Part shown: one piece after another, positions 1 to 7,539 of the stretch | Position numbering within the stretch: the stretch's first letter is position 1 | Layout: every line of letters begins with the position of its first letter | Source of the DNA: Bacteroidetes bacterium UBA2322 | Lineage (GTDB): Bacteria; Bacteroidota; Bacteroidia; Chitinophagales; UBA2359 | Direction of reading: 5' to 3' | Assembly (NCBI GenBank): GCA_002345145.1 | Contig: DDVC01000222.1 | Span: 1-10,034 of the forward strand | Length of the DNA stretch: 10,034 nucleotides | Notes under the pieces: model-generated | The model's input: only the letters and a program-made list of their open reading frames with translations | Databases searched by the model: none | What the model was told of the DNA's origin: nothing | Position numbers and translations under genes: made by a program

Positions 1-14
1 TGCTCTTCCGATCT
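1..14 (+). other. Illumina adapter remnant at contig end
   Basis: TGCTCTTCCGATCT is identical to the last 14 bases of the TruSeq-type read-2 adapter, and its last 13 bases are shared by both TruSeq adapters. Its position at base 1 indicates an untrimmed read end carried into the assembly, not genomic sequence. Genomic sequence probably begins near base 15. No reverse complement of the adapter is seen at the right end. Confidence 0.93.
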
Positions 15-223
15 TTTTGCCCCACCTTGCCTAATTGGATTTAAAAAAGACAACAGGTTTTAATAAAACTGTTACAAATAAAGGGTTCCATAATGCCATA
101 CAATTCCTTTACTTTTAAGGCATTACTGTTGTTAGCCCGCAATATTTGTGTCTATCCATTAGTAGTTTACCGGTATCCATGTAAGCAAAACAGTGGGCAC
201 TAAGCGCAAACAACCATTGTAAC
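15..223. other. Non-coding leader upstream of the NYN-LRR gene
   Basis: No supported gene is visible. Two small inverted repeats occur. At 52-73, AACAG-TTTT pairs with AAAACTGTT, with one bulged G and a 3-base loop. At 91-97 and 119-125, TAATGCC pairs with GGCATTA across 21 bases. Read on the minus strand, the first is followed within 3 bases by a T run (complement of 43-48), so it could be a weak terminator for a gene converging from the right, but none exists here. AATATTTG at 141-148 is a 7/8 match to the Bacteroidota -7 consensus TAnnTTTG but lacks a clear -33 TTG, so I do not call a promoter. Confidence 0.4.
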
Positions 224-2536
224 ATGGCAAAATTAACCAACCAATCGCCTAACAACAACACCAAACCCACTACTTATTACATTGACGCAACCAATGTTTG
301 CTACTGGCGCAACCCCGAATCGCCATCTTTGGTAGTGCTGCTTAAACTGTTAGTAGTACTCAAACGCGAGAAAAAACAAGATTTTTTCTGTATTTTTGAT
401 GCCAACACCGCTCACAAATTGCCGCAAGATGAAATTGATATATACACTTATATGCTCAATAACGGCAATTTTCACCAAGTGAGCGGCGGTAAACGTGCCG
501 ATGACTACCTGCTCAGCCTTGCCGACATGTATGACGGCTCAGTAATAAGCAACGATAACTACTCCGACCCCAAATACAGCCGCTACAGGTGGAAAGACCG
601 CGACCACAGACCTACCCGCCTTTTTATGGGCGAGGTAATTAAAACCAATGACGGCGAACACCTTATGCTTTTTGATTTAGATATTAACGTAAAACTCGAC
701 CAGTCGGTTTCTGATTTGTTTAAACAGTTAGATACCCTGTTAAACCCGCCCAAAGAGTATTATACCGGCACCGTAAGATTTTATAATGCCCAGCGCGGTT
801 GGGGGCGCATCAGTTTTTTAAAAGAAAGTTACCTCCCGTTTACCAAACCCGCCAATGCTGCTGCCCAACCTGCCATTGAAGAGGGTATGGAAGTGTCTTT
901 TAAAATAGTGGACAATGCCAAAGGCGAGTTTGCCGATGAACTTACTTTTACCCCACTTGCACCCAAGGTTTACAAAGGCGTGGTTGCCTCTTATGACGAA
1001 ATGCGCGAAGCCGGTTTTTTAGCCTTAGAGGAAGGTCCGCAACGTTTGTTTTTTAGAAAATCGTATTTTACCGAAATAACAGACGCACTCACCATTGCCA
1101 AAGATATGCCTATTGAGTGCATTATTGGCAGTAACAGCAAGGGCGATTGCGCTCGCCAGATTAAACCCCTTGCAACCAACCCGCAGCCGCAGCAATTGCT
1201 AACCACTTACGAAACCAAAATTGCCGCATTAGAAGAAAAACTGACCGGCTACAAAGAACTCCTGCTCAGCGCCGATAAAAAACTGAAAGAACAGGCTTTG
1301 GAAATTAAAACGCTACAGGAAAAAAATTCCCGAGAAACCGAAAGCCTGAAAAAACTGCATCGGGAAGAAATGGAGGTGTTGAAAACGAAATTTAAAGCGG
1401 AATTGCAGGCTTTGAATAAAAACAAACTAAAAACCGATATTGCCCCGCCACAAGAAGCCAAAAAACAACAAGAACCGCCTCAAAACAAACAACAGCCTAT
1501 ACCCTTACAGGAAACACCCCCGGAGGTAAAAACAGAAACCCCCGCTGTTTTGGAAAAGAAAATACAACTTTCAAAAAATAAAATCAAAGAACCGGAACTT
1601 GTTCCCCTAAAACAACAGCCCGAAAACGAAGAGGTTACTCCCGCCTTACCAATTATGCCTCCCGATACGCAAAAAAAAGTACAAAAACAGGCTGCCCCCA
1701 CCAACGAAGTAAAACCCGATAAAAAGAAACAAAAAGAAAAAGCAAAAGATAGTAAGCCGTTGCCTGTTTTAGAAAATGCACTCAAAAAAGAAATCGGGCA
1801 ATTGGAAATGAAAGAAACAGTAAACAAAGTATTACCCGTTGTGCTTCCTGCCGAAAATAAAAAAGAAGTTGCCAAGCCTGTAAAAAAACAGCTCGCCGAT
1901 AAAACACCCCAACAAAAACAACCCGATAAGACCGTCAAAAAAAAGGAGGTTCAGGCTGCGGTAAAAGAAACGCCAAGCCGCGAAAACCATTTGCTGCCCG
2001 CCCTGCCCGAAGAGTTTGATACGCCCGATAAAATACTGAATTGGTGGAGTAAATTAGAAATGAATTGGCAAAAAGCTATTAACGTACTGCTGGGCAATAA
2101 AGAAATTACCCAAAAACCCGGCGATAAAGCGCTTGCCAAATTTTTGCGCCTTACCCATATTGATTTGGCAAACACCGGCGGAAACAGATTCTCTTTTAAA
2201 TTGAATAACTTTTCGGGAGTAAAAAACTTTTCACACATAAAATATCTCAATATCTCCGGTCATCAGTTTAAAAACCTCAATGGCTCACAAAAATTGGTTG
2301 CCTTAGAAAACTTTGATTGCAGCAATAATCAAATAGAAACCCTTAGCGGTATTGCCAATTTTACCAATCTGCATACCCTTAATTGTGCCAACAACCTCCT
2401 TAAAGCCGGTAATTTTAAAAACCTTGCCGTTAAACTGCCCGCCTTGCGCTATATAGATTGCAGGGGAAACAGTTTTACCCCTGCCGATTACAAAGTTTTT
2501 GAAGCGCTCCAAATTGACCAGCTCTTCTACCGATAA
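224..2536 (+). CDS. NYN-domain ribonuclease with OB folds, coiled coil and LRR
   Basis: Predicted cytoplasmic, 770 residues, with no signal peptide or membrane segment. Residues 17-160 resemble the Zc3h12a/MCPIP1-type NYN endoribonuclease domain: YYIDATNV (D21, N24), FDAN (D59), GGKRADD (D93, D94), then VISNDNYSD (D111, D115). These acidic residues are the expected metal-binding set. Residues 179-245 and 249-316 look like two cold-shock/S1-like OB folds: TGTVRFYNAQRGWGRISF opens the first and LFFRKSYF lies in the second. Both are divergent. Residues 325-403 form a probable coiled coil. Residues 404-590 are a disordered Lys/Gln/Pro/Glu-rich linker. Residues 595-645 are a Trp-rich helical cap (NWW, NWQKAIN), followed by about four leucine-rich repeats of roughly 22 residues (LNISGHQFKNL, FDCSNNQIETL, LNCANNLLKAG) to the C-terminus. 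The ATG at 224 is just ahead of the conserved domain and has no SD, as is normal for Bacteroidota. Inference: an RNA-targeting nuclease whose LRR binds a partner. The target is unknown. The gene call is secure, NYN is likely, OB folds are moderately sure and LRR is likely. Confidence 0.9.
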   Translation: MAKLTNQSPNNNTKPTTYYIDATNVCYWRNPESPSLVVLLKLLVVLKREKKQDFFCIFDANTAHKLPQDEIDIYTYMLNNGNFHQVSGGKRADDYLLSLADMYDGSVISNDNYSDPKYSRYRWKDRDHRPTRLFMGEVIKTNDGEHLMLFDLDINVKLDQSVSDLFKQLDTLLNPPKEYYTGTVRFYNAQRGWGRISFLKESYLPFTKPANAAAQPAIEEGMEVSFKIVDNAKGEFADELTFTPLAPKVYKGVVASYDEMREAGFLALEEGPQRLFFRKSYFTEITDALTIAKDMPIECIIGSNSKGDCARQIKPLATNPQPQQLLTTYETKIAALEEKLTGYKELLLSADKKLKEQALEIKTLQEKNSRETESLKKLHREEMEVLKTKFKAELQALNKNKLKTDIAPPQEAKKQQEPPQNKQQPIPLQETPPEVKTETPAVLEKKIQLSKNKIKEPELVPLKQQPENEEVTPALPIMPPDTQKKVQKQAAPTNEVKPDKKKQKEKAKDSKPLPVLENALKKEIGQLEMKETVNKVLPVVLPAENKKEVAKPVKKQLADKTPQQKQPDKTVKKKEVQAAVKETPSRENHLLPALPEEFDTPDKILNWWSKLEMNWQKAINVLLGNKEITQKPGDKALAKFLRLTHIDLANTGGNRFSFKLNNFSGVKNFSHIKYLNISGHQFKNLNGSQKLVALENFDCSNNQIETLSGIANFTNLHTLNCANNLLKAGNFKNLAVKLPALRYIDCRGNSFTPADYKVFEALQIDQLFYR

Positions 2537-2857
2537 ATTAGCCATAGTAACTAACTATAACTAACCTCCGCCCCCTTATTTGATTTGCCGGTTTAGCTGC
2601 TACCCCTAACCCGGCAAAAATGCAATTGCCTCCTGTAATGTGCCACCATTGCCGGCTAAGGGGAGTTTATTGTTCAATAATTTCAACATTTACTCCAACA
2701 AAAAATAAATTGCTTTTGAGTGGGTAACAATTAGGAGAATTGTACGCATTTTTGCCCTAAGGAAAGCGCCGGCATGGTACTGCGGCTTCTTTTTAAGTAT
2801 AGCTATTTTTTAAACTCCCAAGATACTTAATTTACTTACCAATCAACACAATTTTGT
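2537..2857. other. 321-base intergenic region before susC
   Basis: No gene of credible length is present on either strand. The region holds a short direct repeat of TAACTAAC (2548-2555 and 2558-2565) and the three-arm repeat at 2585-2663 listed separately. Imperfect -7-like octamers (TGCTTTTG at 2711-2718, CATTTTTG at 2747-2754) are not spaced to a -33 element, so I cannot place the susC promoter, though it must lie here if susC starts the operon. No clear rho-independent terminator follows the upstream gene. Confidence 0.6.
2585..2663 (+). repeat. Three-arm inverted/direct repeat, alternative hairpins
   Basis: Arm A (2585-2596, TTGCCGGTTTAG) pairs with arm B (2606-2617, CTAACCCGGCAA) at 11 of 12 positions, with a 9-base loop. 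Arm B, extended to 2603-2617, also pairs with arm A' (2649-2663, TTGCCGGCTAAGGGG) at 13 of 15 positions, with a 31-base loop. A and A' are therefore near direct copies competing for B. Neither hairpin is followed by a T tract, so neither is a standard terminator. This could be a 5'-UTR switch for susC, a 3'-end structure for the upstream gene, or a small REP-like element. Confidence 0.5.
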
Positions 2858-5815
2858 ATGAATCCAACATTACGCAAAACATTGCAGCAAATGTGGCTTC
2901 TGCTCCTGCTTACAGTAGCGGCAGCCCAGTTTGCCAATGCCCAAAGCCGCAACATTAGCGGCACGGTAGTAGATGCTGCCAACAATGACCCTATTGTGGG
3001 CGCAAACATCTTAGTAAAAGGTACCCTAACCGGTACTGTTACCGATTTAGACGGCAAGTACTCCCTTACGGTTCCGGCAGGCTCATCGGTAATTGTTTTT
3101 TCTTTTGTGGGGTATGATACCCAAGAAATTACCCTTGGCGCATCTAACATTGTGGACGTGCGCCTAACCGCCGGCAAAGTGCTGGAAGAAGTGGTGGTAA
3201 TAGGATACGGTGTTGCCAAAAAAGAAGACGTTACAGGCTCCGTTACCCAAGTTACTGCCAAATCTTTTAACGAAGGTCCGGTAAACACACCCGAACAACT
3301 CATTGTAGGAAGGGTAGCCGGTGTGCAGGTAACCCCATCGGGCGGCGCGCCGGGCGGTGGCGCCAGCATCCGCATCAGGGGCGGCTCTTCGCTTTCTGCC
3401 AATAACGACCCGCTGTTTGTTATAGACGGCGTACCCGTTGATGCCGGTATTGCAGGCTCGCAAAACCCCCTCAATACCATTAACCCAAACGATATTGAAT
3501 CGTTTACCGTACTCAAAGATGCCTCCGCCACTGCCATTTACGGTTCGCGTGCATCTAACGGGGTAATCATCATTACCACCAAACAGGGCAAAAAAGGTCC
3601 GGTTCAGCTTTCTTACAGTGGCGACTTTAACGTGGGCAGTACTGCCAACCGCCTTAAACCCCTTACTGCCGATGAGTTCAGAACATTGGTAAATGAAATA
3701 GGCACACCCCAACAAATTGCCTTGCTGGGTAATGCTAATACCGACTGGCAAGACCAAATTTTCCGTACTGCCACCGGTACCGACCATAACATCAGCGCAT
3801 CGGGTAGTGTAAAAGACTTTTTGCCGTATCGCGTTTCGGTTGGTTTTACCAACCAACAGGGTATCCTCAAAACTTCCAACATGGACCGATACTCAGGCGC
3901 TCTTGCCCTTACACCTAAATTTTTTGACGACCACCTCAGCGTAAACCTCAATGCCAAAGCCTCGCAGGTGAAAAACCGCTTTGCCGATGTGGGCACAGTG
4001 GGCAGCGCTATCCTTTTTGACCCCACCCAGCCCGCACGCACCGAAGGTGATGCTTATGGCGGTTATTTTGAATGGCTGCAAACCAATGGCAACCCCGTAG
4101 TACTTGCACCGCGCAACCCCCTTGCACGCTTAGAACAACGCGAAGACCTTAGCGCCGTAAACCGATTTATTGGTAATGTGCAGTTTGACTATAAATTCCA
4201 TTTCCTGCCCGAACTGCGAGCCAACCTCAACCTTGGTATGGATAATGCCCGTGGCGAAGGCACCGTTTTTGTGCCCTTAGAAGCCGCTTCGGAATTTTAC
4301 AATGGCGAAGGTGGTATGGACAATACCTACTTTGAAGAAAAAAAGAACCAACTCCTCGATTTTTACCTCAACTATGGTAAAACCCTGAGCGCCATTAAAA
4401 GCAAATTTGACGTTACAGCCGGTTATTCTTACCAAAACTTTTACCTTAAAAACGAGTTCCTTACCCGAGACATCTCGCGCAGCCGACAAGATACTACCAA
4501 CTATGAGGGCGAGTATGTGCTCATCTCTTTCTTTGGGAGGTTAAACTACTCCGTTTTAGACCGTTACCTCTTTACCTTTACCCTCCGAAACGACGGCTCC
4601 TCGCGCTTTAACCCCGATAACCGCTGGGGGCTTTTCCCCTCTGCCGCCTTTGCATGGAACATTGCCCGTGAAAACTTCCTTGCCGATAACCGCACCCTTA
4701 CCGACCTCAAACTCCGTTTGGGTTATGGTGTTACCGGACAGCAAGACATCGGGGGCTTTTACCCCTACCTGCCCCGCTACACCGCCGGTTTAGACAACGC
4801 ACAATACCAATTTGGCAACCAATTTATTACCACCCTCCGACCCGAAGGCTACGATGCCAACATTAAATGGGAAGAAACTACTACCTACAACGCAGGTATC
4901 GATTTTGGGCTCTGGAACAACCGCATAAACGGCGCCTTAGATTACTACTTCCGCAAAACCGATGACCTGCTCAACTTTATTTCGGTGCCTGCCGGTACCA
5001 ACCTTACCAACCAAATTACTACCAACATAGGCAGCATGGATAACTGGGGCGTGGAGCTAACCCTCAACACCGTAGCCATTAACAAAGATGACCTGCGCTG
5101 GGAAATTGGCGGTAACATTACCCGACAGCACAATGAAATTACCAAACTTACCCTCAACGAAGACCCCACCTTCCAAGGCAACCTCGTTGGCGGCATTTCG
5201 GGCGGTGTGGGCAATAATATCCAAATTCACAGTGTAGGATATGCCCCCAACTCGTTCTTTGTGTTTAAGCAAGTTTACGATACCAACGGTAAACCCGTTT
5301 TAGGCTTGTACGAAGACCTTAACAACGACGGTAAAATTACCGAACTCGACAAATACCGATACAACAAACCCGCTGCCGACATCTTCTTTGGCTTTAACAC
5401 CTTGCTCAAATACAAAAACTTTGATTTTAGCACCGTTTGGCGGGGCAACCTCAACAATTACGTTTACAATAACGTAGCCTCCGACAGAGGTATTAAATTT
5501 GTGGGCAACCAAAACAACTTTATCAATAATACCCTTGCCTCTGCCCTTGAAGACGGTTTTACCAAAAACGAGTACTTCTCCGACCACTACGTTGAAAATG
5601 CCTCCTTTATGCGCATTGAAAACATAACCCTTGGTTATGCGTTTAATAAATTGTTTACCAACCGCCTCAATGGCAGGTTTTATGTTACCGCACAAAACGT
5701 GGCAGTGTTTACCAAATACTCCGGCTTAGACCCCGAAGTAGCAGGCGGTATTGACAACAACGTATATCCGCGTCCGCGCATGTTCCTGGCAGGGGTAAAC
5801 CTCAATTTTAGATAA
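2858..5815 (+). CDS. susC: SusC/RagA-family TonB-dependent outer-membrane transporter
   Basis: Outer-membrane beta-barrel that imports oligosaccharides using TonB/ExbBD energy, paired with SusD. It has 985 residues, a normal length for the family. Residues 1-28 are a signal peptide (MNPTLRK, a hydrophobic run, then ANA before Q29). Residues 32-105 form the carboxypeptidase-D-like regulatory domain (ISGTVVDAANNDPIVGANI, then SFVGYDTQE). Residues 110-118 (EEVVVIGYG) are the characteristic SusC motif before the plug. The plug covers about 120-245, with IRIRGGSSL, LFVIDGVPV, DIESFTVLKDASATAIYGSR and GVIIITTK. The rest is barrel, ending RPRMFLAGVNLNFR. Residues 820-831 (DLNNDGKITELD) form an EF-hand-like calcium loop, as in many SusC proteins. 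There is no N-terminal STN domain, so direct signalling to an anti-sigma/ECF pair is not expected. susD starts 26 bases after the stop, indicating an operon. Substrate is not readable from SusC alone; starch-type is inferred from SusD/SusE. Confidence 0.97.
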   Translation: MNPTLRKTLQQMWLLLLLTVAAAQFANAQSRNISGTVVDAANNDPIVGANILVKGTLTGTVTDLDGKYSLTVPAGSSVIVFSFVGYDTQEITLGASNIVDVRLTAGKVLEEVVVIGYGVAKKEDVTGSVTQVTAKSFNEGPVNTPEQLIVGRVAGVQVTPSGGAPGGGASIRIRGGSSLSANNDPLFVIDGVPVDAGIAGSQNPLNTINPNDIESFTVLKDASATAIYGSRASNGVIIITTKQGKKGPVQLSYSGDFNVGSTANRLKPLTADEFRTLVNEIGTPQQIALLGNANTDWQDQIFRTATGTDHNISASGSVKDFLPYRVSVGFTNQQGILKTSNMDRYSGALALTPKFFDDHLSVNLNAKASQVKNRFADVGTVGSAILFDPTQPARTEGDAYGGYFEWLQTNGNPVVLAPRNPLARLEQREDLSAVNRFIGNVQFDYKFHFLPELRANLNLGMDNARGEGTVFVPLEAASEFYNGEGGMDNTYFEEKKNQLLDFYLNYGKTLSAIKSKFDVTAGYSYQNFYLKNEFLTRDISRSRQDTTNYEGEYVLISFFGRLNYSVLDRYLFTFTLRNDGSSRFNPDNRWGLFPSAAFAWNIARENFLADNRTLTDLKLRLGYGVTGQQDIGGFYPYLPRYTAGLDNAQYQFGNQFITTLRPEGYDANIKWEETTTYNAGIDFGLWNNRINGALDYYFRKTDDLLNFISVPAGTNLTNQITTNIGSMDNWGVELTLNTVAINKDDLRWEIGGNITRQHNEITKLTLNEDPTFQGNLVGGISGGVGNNIQIHSVGYAPNSFFVFKQVYDTNGKPVLGLYEDLNNDGKITELDKYRYNKPAADIFFGFNTLLKYKNFDFSTVWRGNLNNYVYNNVASDRGIKFVGNQNNFINNTLASALEDGFTKNEYFSDHYVENASFMRIENITLGYAFNKLFTNRLNGRFYVTAQNVAVFTKYSGLDPEVAGGIDNNVYPRPRMFLAGVNLNFR

Positions 5816-5841
5816 CTCACCAAACCAAAACGCCATACATC

Positions 5842-7440
5842 ATGAAAAATAAACTCTTTAATCGTTACGCTTTGGCAGCCCTGCTGTTTGCCTTTTTGCT
5901 CAATTTTAGCGCCTGCCTCAAAGACTTAGATACTGTGCCCTTAGACCCCGAAGAAATTACCGCCGCCGCAGTTTACAAAGACCCCGCCGCCTACAAACAG
6001 GTATTGGCTAAACTATATGCAGGTTTAGCGCTTAGCGGACAAGAAGGTCCTGCCGGACGACCCGATATCAGCGGTATAGATGAGGGGTTCTCTACCTACC
6101 TGCGCCAATATTGGAAAGCCCAAGAGCTACCCACAGACGAAGCCATCATAGGCTGGCAAGACGGCAACCTGCCCGATTACCACTTTCACCGATGGACAGC
6201 AGGAAACGAGTTTGTTACGGCTATGTATAACCGCATTTTTTACCAAATTTCGCTCTGCAACGAATACCTGCGCGAAACCACCGATGCTAAATTAAACGAC
6301 CGAGGCGCATCAGACCAACTCAAAGCCGATGTAGCCTTTTACCGCGCCGAAGCCCGATTTTTGCGCGCCCTTAGCTACTGGCACGCCTTAGATATGTTCC
6401 AAAATGTACCCTTTGTAACTGAACAAGATGCCGTAGGCTCTTTCTTGCCCAACCAAACCAACGGACCGGCTTTGTTCAGCTACATTGAAACCGAACTTAA
6501 AGCTATTGAAAACCAGCTCAAACCCGCCCGTACCAACGAATACGGACGTGCCGACCAAGCCGGCGCCTGGATTCTGCTGGCTAAACTTTACCTGAATGCA
6601 CAAGTTTATACCGGAACTGCCCGATATGCCGATTGTATTGCCTACTGCAACAAGGTAATTGATGCCGGTTTTACCTTAGAACCCGAATACGCCAAACTGT
6701 TCCGTATTGACAATGTTTCTTCAAACGAAATTATCTTCCCTGTTAATTTTGATGGCACTAACAGCCGCTCTTGGGGAGGTATGACCTTTTTAGTTCATGC
6801 GCCCGTAGGCGGAAGTATGGCACCCGGCGAGTTTGGCATCAACGGCGGCTGGGCAGGCATACGCACCACCCCCGAATTTGTAGCCAAATTTACCGACACT
6901 ACCGGTGAAACCGACTCGCGAGCCATGTTCTACACCGCCGGTCAATCATTAGAAATTAACAACGTATTTAACTTTACCAACGGCTACGCCATTACCAAAT
7001 ACAAAAATGTGGACCAAAATGGCACTGCAGGCTCCGACGCATCGGGCAATTGGGTGGACACCGATTTCCCCATGTTCCGCCTTGCCGATGTTTACCTCAT
7101 GTATTCCGAAGCAGTAAAACGCGGTGGCGGCGGCAGCGAAGCCACAGCACTTACCTACCTCAATGCCCTGCGTGAGCGTGCCTATGGCAATACAAGTGGC
7201 AACATCAGTGCTTATGACCTTGACTATATTTTAGATGAGCGCGCCCGTGAACTCTACTGGGAAGGACACCGCCGTACAGACCTTATCCGTTTTGGTCAGT
7301 TTACCAATGGCACTTACCACTGGGGCTGGAAAGGCGGCGTAAAAGGCGGTACTGCCACCTCGCCACACCTCAACCTCTTCCCTATTCCGGCTACCGACCT
7401 CATTGCCAATCCTAACCTTGACCAAAATACCGATTACTAA
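5842..7440 (+). CDS. susD: SusD/RagB-family surface glycan-binding lipoprotein
   Basis: Surface lipoprotein that caps the SusC barrel and delivers glycan to it. It has 532 residues. Residues 1-24 form a lipoprotein signal peptide with lipobox FSAC and lipidated C25. The following LKDLD is acidic, fitting the Bacteroidota surface-export signal. The N-terminal SusD-like TPR region includes EARFLRALSYWHALDMFQNVPF (from residue 170). The RagB/SusD C-terminal region includes FRLADVYLMYSEAV, ERARELYWEGHRRTDLIRF (from residue 466) and the standard ending FPIPATDLIANPNLDQNTDY. The stretch NGGWAGIRTT (334-343) and TDEAIIGW near residue 100 resemble SusD proteins found with starch-type SusE. W337 could be a glycan-stacking residue, but that is inference. 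It follows susC by 26 bases and shares its transcript. Confidence 0.97.
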   Translation: MKNKLFNRYALAALLFAFLLNFSACLKDLDTVPLDPEEITAAAVYKDPAAYKQVLAKLYAGLALSGQEGPAGRPDISGIDEGFSTYLRQYWKAQELPTDEAIIGWQDGNLPDYHFHRWTAGNEFVTAMYNRIFYQISLCNEYLRETTDAKLNDRGASDQLKADVAFYRAEARFLRALSYWHALDMFQNVPFVTEQDAVGSFLPNQTNGPALFSYIETELKAIENQLKPARTNEYGRADQAGAWILLAKLYLNAQVYTGTARYADCIAYCNKVIDAGFTLEPEYAKLFRIDNVSSNEIIFPVNFDGTNSRSWGGMTFLVHAPVGGSMAPGEFGINGGWAGIRTTPEFVAKFTDTTGETDSRAMFYTAGQSLEINNVFNFTNGYAITKYKNVDQNGTAGSDASGNWVDTDFPMFRLADVYLMYSEAVKRGGGGSEATALTYLNALRERAYGNTSGNISAYDLDYILDERARELYWEGHRRTDLIRFGQFTNGTYHWGWKGGVKGGTATSPHLNLFPIPATDLIANPNLDQNTDY

Positions 7441-7446
7441 TCTCTG

Positions 7447-7484
7447 AACATCGGGCAGATATAACACCCTGTTTGCCCGATGTT
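7447..7484 (+). promoter_or_regulatory. Perfect hairpin between susD and susE
   Basis: AACATCGGGCA (7447-7457) and TGCCCGATGTT (7474-7484) are perfect 11-base inverted complements with a 16-base loop, starting 7 bases after the susD stop. No T tract follows directly, so it is at most a weak terminator. It more likely stabilises the 3' end of susCD mRNA or lowers expression of susE relative to susCD. The possible ATG at 7480 for susE lies inside the right stem, which argues against its use as a start. Confidence 0.65.
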
Positions 7485-7539
7485 TAACCTCTCCCAATGT
7501 ATCGTTTTTTTCACTTTTTCGTTAAATCATCAAACTAAA

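Noticed and set aside
1480..1938. Long minus-strand open frame opposite the linker of the NYN-LRR gene
   Set aside because: It is the low-complexity complement of Lys/Gln/Pro codons, giving a Ser/Phe/Cys-rich translation without domain features.
2521..2534. GCTCTTCTACCGAT resembling the adapter inside the contig, as a chimeric join
   Set aside because: It differs from the adapter by an insertion, lies in frame at the end of the LRR gene, and shows no break in the coding sequence.
3164..3856. 230-codon minus-strand frame opposite susC
   Set aside because: It overlaps the well-conserved plug and early barrel of SusC and encodes no recognisable protein; it is a shadow frame.
5315..5350. EF-hand-like loop DLNNDGKITELD in SusC (residues 820-831) as a novel calcium site
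   Set aside because: Loops of this kind are common at this position in SusC-family barrels, so it is noted in the annotation but not treated as new.
7480..7539. N-terminal extension of susE from the upstream ATG
   Set aside because: The ATG lies in a hairpin stem and the extension would precede a complete lipoprotein signal peptide starting at 7540.
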